Origin: GWF2-38-69 sp037127655
GTDB taxonomy: Bacteria > Verrucomicrobiota > Lentisphaeria > Victivallales > GWF2-38-69
Length of the DNA: 53,225 bases
NCBI GenBank assembly: GCA_037127655.1
Contig: JBAXXY010000004.1
Span: forward strand, 1-53,225
Reading direction: 5' to 3'
Positions within the stretch are counted from its first letter, which is position 1. Every line of letters begins with the position of its first letter. Positions 1 through 6,222 of the stretch are shown here, piece by piece. Both the position numbers and the translations under genes were made by a program. The notes beneath the pieces are model-generated. The model was given only the letters and a program-made list of their open reading frames with translations. It made no database searches and was not told the DNA's origin.

Positions 1-835
1 CGAGCTCAGCTTGAGTTTTTTCGCGTAGTTTGCGCAATGTAATGTCTTTGACAAATATATACATCTGATCGTTACCGCTGTCATACCTGGCGCCTATTTC
101 TGTGGGGATTAGTCTGCCGCCTTTGCTTTTGTGAATTGTGTCAAATCTGTCAGCCCCTGTGCTTAATATTTTTTGAATATGTTTTTCAGCAGTTTCGCTT
201 TCTTCAACTGCTTCTATGTCACTAATAGACATAGAGCATAACTCATCGCGGGAGTAACCGATCATATTTGCGTAGGTTCTATTTGCTTCGAGGATTTTGC
301 CTTTGATGTCAATTGTTAAGAAGCCGTCCATGCAGGCTTGCATAATTATCTCATGCGCTTTCTTGGCGTGTATCTGTTCTTTAATGTTAAGTTCTTCGAC
401 TTCAATGATTTTCTGGTCAAGTCTTCTTGCGGTAAGTTCGAGTTCTCGTTTGTTTCTCTGCAGTTCCAGCAGATTACTTGCTTTTAAGTTTAATATTTCT
501 TTTCTAACCGGCTTTGTGATAAAATCAATTGCTCCGAGAGTTAACCCTTTGATGATTCGCAGTTCATCCCCTTGAAGCGAGGTGATGAAAATTACGGGTA
601 TAGCATTGTTTCTTTCGTCTTTACGGATGGCTTTGATGGTTTCAAAACCGTCTAGGCCCGGCATCATGACATCCGTCAATATCAGGTCAAAATCCTCGAC
701 GATGGTTTTCTTGATAGCCTCATCGCCTGACATGGCTGTAACAATGTCAGCATCTATTCCTTTGAGGAGTAAGACATTTACATCCAGACTTATCTTGTCA
801 TCGTCAACGACTAATATTTTTTGTCTTTGCGCCAT
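1..835 (-). CDS. Response regulator with REC and PAS domains, C-terminus cut by window edge
   Basis: I read this frame directly from the minus strand; it stays open from an ATG at 833-835 to the left edge, about 278 codons. The N-terminus (MAQRQKILVVDDDK) is a receiver domain: acidic pocket DDD, phosphoacceptor Asp in LILTDVMMPGLDGF, and the conserved Lys in FITKPV. A probable coiled coil follows (residues about 120-155), then a PAS domain beginning near IIMQACMDGFLTIDIKGKIL and ending in a typical PAC stretch (YIFVKDITLRK). What lies beyond the edge is unknown; a histidine kinase or GGDEF output would be usual for a REC-PAS protein. It is downstream of deoB on the same strand, 87 nt away. 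No good Shine-Dalgarno is visible. Role: cytoplasmic signal transduction, input unknown. Confidence 0.85.
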   Translation of the reverse strand, partial: MAQRQKILVVDDDKISLDVNVLLLKGIDADIVTAMSGDEAIKKTIVEDFDLILTDVMMPGLDGFETIKAIRKDERNNAIPVIFITSLQGDELRIIKGLTLGAIDFITKPVRKEILNLKASNLLELQRNKRELELTARRLDQKIIEVEELNIKEQIHAKKAHEIIMQACMDGFLTIDIKGKILEANRTYANMIGYSRDELCSMSISDIEAVEESETAEKHIQKILSTGADRFDTIHKSKGGRLIPTEIGARYDSGNDQMYIFVKDITLRKLREKTQAEL

Positions 836-858
836 AGTTTTAAATATAAGTTATGGAG

Positions 859-878
859 GGACTCAGTTTCCTGAGTCC
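859..878. terminator. Perfect 8-bp hairpin between deoB and the response regulator
   Basis: GGACTCAG and CTGAGTCC pair perfectly around a 4-nt TTTC loop. It lies just after deoB and just before the response regulator, both on the minus strand. No run of T follows on either strand, so it may be a weak terminator, an attenuator or an RNA-stabilising hairpin rather than a classic intrinsic terminator. Confidence 0.4.
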
Positions 879-922
879 TAAAATAGGTTGATGTGATTTT
901 GACCTTCGTATAGTCAGTTTTT

Positions 923-2170
923 CTAGAGTATATCGCAGGCTGTTCCGTACATTAACTTTGGCAAACTATGATGCTGGGCTATTGTCTGCCCGATGTCTGC
1001 AAAAGATTTTCTCCCACCGATGCTTCCAGCTTTAATTGTAGGCCCGAACATAAGAATAGGAATGTGTTCTCTTGTGTGGTCTGTGCCCTTCCATGTAGGG
1101 TCGCAGCCGTGGTCAGCTGTTATTACGACAAGGTCTCCGGGCTGGAGCTCTTTCTCAAGTTTTGGAAGGAGTTCGTCAAAATGTTCAAGCGCCCAGGCAT
1201 AACCCGTCACATCTCTTCTGTGTCCGAAATCAGCGTCAAAATTAACGAAGTTTGTGAATATGATTGTCTTATCCTTGGCAATGGAAAGCTCTTTCAATGT
1301 AGCATCGAAGAGAGCGTCAATACCTGTAGCTTTTACTTTCTTTGTGATTCCGTAGTCAGCGAAAATGTCAGCTATCTTGCCAATTGAAACAACTTGTCCG
1401 CCATTTTCTTTCATGACATCAAGCAAAGTCGGAGCCGGCGGCTTTACTGCTATGTCATGTCTGTTGCCGGTTCTTGCGAATTCCCCTCTCTTTTCACCTA
1501 AAAATGGTCTGGCTATTACTCTTCCGATGCAACCGGTCTTTTCTTCAAAATCATTAAGGACAACTCTGGCTACATCACAGATTTTCATAAGTCTTTCGAG
1601 TCCGAAATGCTTTTCGTGGCAGGCAATCTGAAATACGCTGTCAGCAGATGTGTAAACAATTGGTTTGCCTGTCCTGATGTGTTCTTCACCGAGTTCGTCG
1701 AGAATATCTGTGCCTGAGGCGTGTTTGTCGCCGAGGATTCCTGAAATGCCTGATTTAGCAACGAATTCAGCGATGAGGTCTTTGGGGAATGTCGGGACTG
1801 TTTTTGGGAAATATCCCCAGTCAAACATTACAGGAACGCCGGCAATTTCCCAATGCCCGCTAGGAGTGTCTTTGCCTTTGGAGGTTTCTATGCCGTAACC
1901 GTAGGCGCCTGCTATTTGTCCTTCATATCCCAGTGAATGCGAGAGAGCTTTACCTCTGGCTTCTTCAGCGAGTTTCTGGAGCCCGAGTTTCGACAGATTA
2001 GGGAGAGTCAATGGCTTTTTGGGTCTTGTTAAAGTGCCTTTAGCGCTTCCTGAAAGGCATTGGTCAACAATGTGTCCAAGCGTATCAGAACCTGTGTCTC
2101 CATATTTGTCAGAATCGGCTGTGCATCCGACTCCGAATGAGTCGAGAATCAATATGATTGTTCTTTTCAT
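923..2170 (-). CDS. deoB: Phosphopentomutase DeoB
   Basis: Interconverts ribose-1-phosphate (or deoxyribose-1-P) and the 5-phosphate in the cytoplasm, feeding nucleoside-derived sugar to central metabolism. The alkaline-phosphatase-superfamily metal motifs are present: LILDSFGVG at the start, the activating Thr segment GKDTPSGHWE, YTSADSVFQIACHE, and a C-terminal TADHGCDPTWKGTDHTREH. At 415 aa it is slightly longer than the usual 390-400. An in-frame ATG four codons upstream (2180-2182) exists, but the second ATG at 2168-2170 is preferred because the GGAG inside ATGGAGCTC then sits as its Shine-Dalgarno. It is divergent from the uridine phosphorylase gene, the enzyme that makes its substrate, so the pair likely shares regulation. 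Confidence 0.96.
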   Translation of the reverse strand: MKRTIILILDSFGVGCTADSDKYGDTGSDTLGHIVDQCLSGSAKGTLTRPKKPLTLPNLSKLGLQKLAEEARGKALSHSLGYEGQIAGAYGYGIETSKGKDTPSGHWEIAGVPVMFDWGYFPKTVPTFPKDLIAEFVAKSGISGILGDKHASGTDILDELGEEHIRTGKPIVYTSADSVFQIACHEKHFGLERLMKICDVARVVLNDFEEKTGCIGRVIARPFLGEKRGEFARTGNRHDIAVKPPAPTLLDVMKENGGQVVSIGKIADIFADYGITKKVKATGIDALFDATLKELSIAKDKTIIFTNFVNFDADFGHRRDVTGYAWALEHFDELLPKLEKELQPGDLVVITADHGCDPTWKGTDHTREHIPILMFGPTIKAGSIGGRKSFADIGQTIAQHHSLPKLMYGTACDIL

Positions 2171-2274
2171 TTTGAGCTCCATTTTGTTTTTGTTTGATTT
2201 CTTTTATTGTCGAATTATAACATATAATTTATCAGTATAAAACATTTAATATTTTACGCAACAGCGGTGATAAT

Positions 2275-2299
2275 AGTTATTCCACAGATTAGAATAACT
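2275..2299. promoter_or_regulatory. 8-bp inverted repeat, candidate operator between deoB and uridine phosphorylase
   Basis: AGTTATTC and GAATAACT form perfect inverted half-sites with a 9-nt spacer, near the middle of the 272-nt divergent intergenic region. The size and spacing fit a dimeric repressor site. On the minus strand a TATAAT-like -10 for deoB lies at 2214-2219. No regulator gene for it is seen nearby, so operator function is inference. Confidence 0.4.
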
Positions 2300-2350
2300 C
2301 ACAAATCTTTTATTTGATTATAAGAACTGTAACTGAAAACAATTTAGATG

Positions 2351-2379
2351 AAGACATTTGATGGTATTGACTTTATAAA
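2351..2379 (+). promoter_or_regulatory. Candidate sigma-70-type promoter of the uridine phosphorylase gene
   Basis: AAGACA and TATAAA are separated by 17 nt, about 65 nt before the start codon. An alternative is TTGACT (2367-2372) with TAAAGT after a short 15-nt spacer. Both are weak matches read by eye. Confidence 0.3.
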
Positions 2380-2442
2380 AAACCTGCTAAAGTAAAAGAA
2401 TATGGTGATTTGACAATATTTAACCCAAGGAGATTAAAACGA

Positions 2443-3336
2443 ATGAAAACTGAAAACATCAATCATGCATTCCTCGATGGCGTAATGAAGGGCGAATACC
2501 CTGATGTGTATTACCATTTCGGAGTGGACAGCAATGACCCGATCCTGAAAAACTTCAAAAAAGTAAAAGCAGTCGTACTGTGCGGTTCAGGCGGTCGTAT
2601 AAATGAATTCGCCGAAACATGGAGCAAAATGCACAAGAACCAGAAGATTTACGCTCTGCCAAAGGAAGACAGATTCGTAACTCGTTACTGTCACGGTGTA
2701 ATTTTTGCTTCACACGGCATGGGTATGCCTAGCGCTTCTATCTGCGTTCAGGAAATGATGAGAATGATTTATTTCCTTAAAGACGGCGATCTTGCTGAAA
2801 TGGATAAGGTATTCTGGACAAGAGTCGGCACAAGCGGCGGCGTGGGTCTCGAAGGCGGCACAGTGGTAGTTACTACTGAAGGTCTGATGGCTGACCTGAA
2901 GCCTTACAGAGTGCTTAATGGCGGATGCGGCGAACATTGGTTTGATGGCAGATTCCCTCTCGATGTTGCTCAGAATATCGTAGATGCCAATGAGAAGAGC
3001 GGCATTCCTGTGGTTCTTGGTAAAACTATTGCCGGCAATGAGTTCTTCCTTGAACAGTTCCGTCTTGACGGTGCAGTTTGCATGGAAACTCTTGAGTCTA
3101 AAGCCGCATGGCTTAACTGGATTCATGAAAACGGCGTTCGCAATATTGAAATGGAAGGCGCTATGATGGCAGGATTCCTCAATCATTGGGGATTTTCAAA
3201 GTTCGCAATGATTTGCTGTACACTTCTTAATCGTCTTAATGGCGATCAGGTGACAGCTACTAAAGAACAACTCCATTCCTACAGCGAAAGCTCAGGAATA
3301 GTTCTCTTTAACTACCTTAAATCAATCATAAAGTAG
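2443..3336 (+). CDS. udp: Uridine phosphorylase (NP-I family, similar to animal UPP1/UPP2)
   Basis: Phosphorolyses uridine to uracil and ribose-1-phosphate. The protein carries NP-I family blocks: SHGMGMPSASI, RVGTSGGVGLEGGTVVVTTE, RNIEMEGAMMAGF, and CTLLNRLNGDQV. The last two are very close to my memory of the human UPP1 segments RNIEME and CVTLLNRLEGDQ, so uridine is the likely substrate rather than purine nucleosides. I chose the ATG at 2443 (298 aa) because AAGGAG at 2427-2432 is well placed; an upstream in-frame TTG at 2410 has no such site. It is divergent from deoB, which uses its sugar product, and its uracil product is the substrate of the PreT-PreA fusion 3 kb downstream. Confidence 0.9.
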   Translation: MKTENINHAFLDGVMKGEYPDVYYHFGVDSNDPILKNFKKVKAVVLCGSGGRINEFAETWSKMHKNQKIYALPKEDRFVTRYCHGVIFASHGMGMPSASICVQEMMRMIYFLKDGDLAEMDKVFWTRVGTSGGVGLEGGTVVVTTEGLMADLKPYRVLNGGCGEHWFDGRFPLDVAQNIVDANEKSGIPVVLGKTIAGNEFFLEQFRLDGAVCMETLESKAAWLNWIHENGVRNIEMEGAMMAGFLNHWGFSKFAMICCTLLNRLNGDQVTATKEQLHSYSESSGIVLFNYLKSIIK

Positions 3337-3351
3337 TCTGAATTTATATTC

Positions 3352-3385
3352 AAAGGCTCAGGGTTTAAAATCCTGAGCCTTTTTC
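3352..3385. terminator. Bidirectional intrinsic terminator between udp and the M20 hydrolase gene
   Basis: AAAGGCTCAGG pairs perfectly with CCTGAGCCTTT (11 bp, 9-nt loop), with a T run on the plus-strand side and A/T-rich flank on the other. It separates two convergent genes and can end both transcripts. Confidence 0.85.
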
Positions 3386-3389
3386 ATTT

Positions 3390-4616
3390 CTAGACAAGTT
3401 TATCTACGAGTCTTAAGAACGCTCTGATAGCCGTCTTGAGTTTATCGTCTGGAGTATTTTCTTCTTTGCAGTGTGACAAACCTCGTTCTGACATTGCAAA
3501 CATCATTACCGTAGGAACTACTTTTGCCATTTCAGCGGCATCATGGAGCGGACCTGAATACATCGTTGTTGGTTCTCCGGTTTCCTCTTTAACAGCTTCC
3601 TGACAAAGTTCCACAAGTCGTTTGTCGAAAATCGTGGGATCTATTGTCCAGATTTTGCTCCACTCGACTTTAACTCTGTTATGATGGGCAGACTGATCTG
3701 CAGCTACTTTGGCTTCCCTGAATATTTCAGCAAGAACACCCTTGTCAATTGAACGCTGATCAAGCGAAATAACACACTCATCTGGCACAATCGTAACTAC
3801 ATCAGGATGAACTTTCACTTTCCCTACCGTGCATACAGAATTATGCATAAGCGCTATCTCTCTGAACTTAAGGGCAGATTCTGCAGCGGCGAGGAAAGCA
3901 TCCTGCCTCATTTCAGTCGGAAATGAACCTGCGTGAGCCGCCTGTCCAGTAAATTTAATGAAGTGGCGCTCAACCCCTGTTATTCCATAAACGCAGGCCG
4001 CATCCTTATTCTGTTTCTCGAGAACAGGACCTTGCTCGATATGCAGTTCCAATGCCGCTGTGATATTGAGTTTTTTAAAGTCGTCATTTGCCTGAAAGAT
4101 CTTATCGAGGTTTACTCCATACTGAGTAAAAACTTTTTCAGCTTGATTGCCGTCATTGTCAGATAGTTTTTTCATGCGCTCAATATCAAGATTCCGTGTA
4201 ACTGCAGAAGAGCCGAATAAACTTACTCCGAAACGCGCGCCTTCTTCATCTGCCCAGTTAACAGCAATAATCGTTTTTTTAGGTTTCCTTCCTGAATATC
4301 TGCGTAGGACTTCCAGAGGAGTGAGAGCTCCAAGCGCGCCATCAAGCCAGCCTCCATTTGGGACGCAGTCAAGATGGCTTCCCATAAGTACAATTTCAGA
4401 GCTTTCTCCTTCAAGAACAGCCCAGGTATTTCCTGCGGCATCAATTGTTATTTCAGCTCCCGATTGTCTGGCTTTATCGGCAAACCAGTCACGCGCTTTC
4501 TGCCACAGAGGAGTCCATGCTACGCGTTGGGCTCCTTTTTCATCAGAGGTTAGTTCGGCTAGTTCGCGGAGGTCTGCGACTACTCGTTTTGCTGATTGAT
4601 TTAAGTCAAAACTCAT
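3390..4616 (-). CDS. N-carbamoyl-beta-alanine amidohydrolase (M20 hydantoinase/carbamoylase family)
   Basis: Predicted to hydrolyse N-carbamoyl-beta-alanine to beta-alanine, CO2 and ammonia, the last step of reductive pyrimidine breakdown. It is a 408-aa M20-family metallohydrolase with the two-metal ligands visible: His81 in MGSHLDCVPNGG, Asp92 in GGWLDGALG, the Glu pair in NWADEEGARFG, and ELHIEQGP. The family also includes allantoate amidohydrolase and L-carbamoylases; substrate is inferred from divergence with a dihydropyrimidinase gene and closeness to the dihydropyrimidine dehydrogenase gene. AAAGGA lies 8 nt before the ATG. An additional dimer-interface segment (FTGQAAHAGSFPTE) is typical of the family. 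Confidence 0.88.
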   Translation of the reverse strand: MSFDLNQSAKRVVADLRELAELTSDEKGAQRVAWTPLWQKARDWFADKARQSGAEITIDAAGNTWAVLEGESSEIVLMGSHLDCVPNGGWLDGALGALTPLEVLRRYSGRKPKKTIIAVNWADEEGARFGVSLFGSSAVTRNLDIERMKKLSDNDGNQAEKVFTQYGVNLDKIFQANDDFKKLNITAALELHIEQGPVLEKQNKDAACVYGITGVERHFIKFTGQAAHAGSFPTEMRQDAFLAAAESALKFREIALMHNSVCTVGKVKVHPDVVTIVPDECVISLDQRSIDKGVLAEIFREAKVAADQSAHHNRVKVEWSKIWTIDPTIFDKRLVELCQEAVKEETGEPTTMYSGPLHDAAEMAKVVPTVMMFAMSERGLSHCKEENTPDDKLKTAIRAFLRLVDKLV

Positions 4617-4653
4617 AATTAAAATTCCTTTATTGTTAGTACAATCAGTCAGA

Positions 4654-4659
4654 ATTATA
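4654..4659 (-). promoter_or_regulatory. Candidate -10 element for the carbamoylase gene
   Basis: A perfect TATAAT reads on the minus strand about 40 nt before the ATG at 4616. No convincing -35 hexamer is seen at 16-18 nt, so this call rests on the -10 alone. Confidence 0.35.
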
Positions 4660-4686
4660 TCCTACTTGCAATGCTTTTCATCAGAA

Positions 4687-4714
4687 TTGATAAAGTACCG
4701 CTTCCTGCTATAAT
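4687..4714 (+). promoter_or_regulatory. Sigma-70-type promoter of the dihydropyrimidinase gene
   Basis: TTGATA (4687-4692) and a perfect TATAAT (4709-4714) are 16 nt apart. The start codon follows 62 nt after the -10. It is back-to-back with the minus-strand -10 at 4654-4659, so the two divergent promoters lie within about 60 nt of each other and could share one regulator. Confidence 0.6.
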
Positions 4715-4776
4715 CCTTAATCAAGTGACAAATAAGAATTACAGGACAATTATTCAATATAAAAGCGGGTCTGAAT

Positions 4777-6180
4777 ATGAGTTTGCTTATAAAGTCAGGT
4801 TTGATAATTACGGCGGCAGGAAACTACAAGGGGGATGTATATGTCGAAAATGAGAAAATTTCGGCAATAGGCGTGAATTTATCGCCTCACTTCATGAATC
4901 TTGCAGATGAAGTCATTGATGCAGAAGGGAAATTTATACTCCCGGGAGTGATTGATCCTCACACTCATCTTGCCATGCCTTTTATGGGAACCTATTCTCA
5001 GGACGACTTTGAAAGCGGGACAATCGCGGCGGCGTGCGGCGGCGTGACCACTGTAATTGATTTTGCGATACAGCTCAAAGGCGAGACTATAAGACAAACA
5101 CTTGATAGAAAACATATTATTGCCGGTGGAAAAGTCGCGATTGATTATTCGCTTCACACAGGGATAACAGATTTAACTCCACAAGTCTTAGATGAAATTG
5201 AATCTTCTATTTTAAACTACGGAGCCCCGAGCATAAAACTTTTCATGACATACCCATTTAGAGTAGATGATGAAGTTATTCTCCAGATGCTGGCAAGAGC
5301 AAAAAATGCAGGCGGACTGATACAGGTTCACGCGGAAAATTATTACATCATTGAATACATGAATAAATTGCTTGAAGCTCAGGGAAAACTTTCTCCCATT
5401 TATCACGCAAAGAGCAGACCAAATCTCGCAGAACTTGATGCTGTATCAAGGTTGATAAAATTTGTAGAACTCACAGATTCAAAAGTTTACATTGTTCACC
5501 TTTCTTCAAAAGAAGGTTTAGAAGAAATAGGAGCGGCGAGGAAAAGAGGATTAGAAATCTACGCCGAGACATGTCCTCAGTATCTTGTTCTTACAGAAGA
5601 TCTTTATAATGAACCAGACTGGGGTGGAGCAAAATATGTGATGTCGCCTCCTCTCAGAACAAAAGAAAGCAATCGCGCCCTTTGGAAAGGCATAAAGAGA
5701 AGAAATATACAAACTATCGGGTCAGATCATTGCCCTTTCAGTTTCAAAGGACGCAAAGATATGTTTGGCAGAGATGATTATAAGAAAATCCCCAACGGCG
5801 TGCCTGGAATAGAAACTACTTTGCCGCTTCTGTATTCTGAGGGAGTCAGAAAAGGGAAAATCACTATCAATGAAATGGTTAGCGTGCTTTCATCGAATAC
5901 TGCAAGAATTTTCGGTTTGCCTAACAAGGGGGACATCGATCCGGGAAAAGACGCGGATATAATTATTTTTAATCCAGAGCAAAAATTTACCATTTCAGCC
6001 GATAAACTGCACATGAATGTCGATTACTCGCCATACGAGGGGATGGAAGTAACCGGTATGCCTGAAGTCGTAATTTCAAGAGGCAAGAAAATTGCTCAAT
6101 GGAACGGTAAGACCGTAAGCTTTATAGGAAAACCGGGTCACGGCAATTTCATTCACAGGGTTCCTTCTAAAAATATTTAG
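4777..6180 (+). CDS. hydA: Dihydropyrimidinase (D-hydantoinase family)
   Basis: Opens the ring of 5,6-dihydrouracil to N-carbamoyl-beta-alanine, a cytoplasmic dinuclear-zinc amidohydrolase step. All metal ligands of the cyclic amidohydrolase family are visible: His62 and His64 (DPHTHLAMPF), the Lys that is carbamylated, Lys154 (SIKLFMTYP), His185 (VHAEN), His241 (VHLSS) and Asp317 (GSDHCPF). Length 467 aa matches bacterial enzymes. The Shine-Dalgarno is weak. It is divergent from the carbamoylase gene acting on its product and convergent with the dehydrogenase gene making its substrate; the stops are only about 40 nt apart. Hydantoin or allantoin as alternative substrates cannot be excluded, but context favours dihydrouracil. 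Confidence 0.92.
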   Translation: MSLLIKSGLIITAAGNYKGDVYVENEKISAIGVNLSPHFMNLADEVIDAEGKFILPGVIDPHTHLAMPFMGTYSQDDFESGTIAAACGGVTTVIDFAIQLKGETIRQTLDRKHIIAGGKVAIDYSLHTGITDLTPQVLDEIESSILNYGAPSIKLFMTYPFRVDDEVILQMLARAKNAGGLIQVHAENYYIIEYMNKLLEAQGKLSPIYHAKSRPNLAELDAVSRLIKFVELTDSKVYIVHLSSKEGLEEIGAARKRGLEIYAETCPQYLVLTEDLYNEPDWGGAKYVMSPPLRTKESNRALWKGIKRRNIQTIGSDHCPFSFKGRKDMFGRDDYKKIPNGVPGIETTLPLLYSEGVRKGKITINEMVSVLSSNTARIFGLPNKGDIDPGKDADIIIFNPEQKFTISADKLHMNVDYSPYEGMEVTGMPEVVISRGKKIAQWNGKTVSFIGKPGHGNFIHRVPSKNI

Positions 6181-6222
6181 GATACCTCTGGATTCATTTG
6201 ATCAAAGCTAACTGAGATGTTT

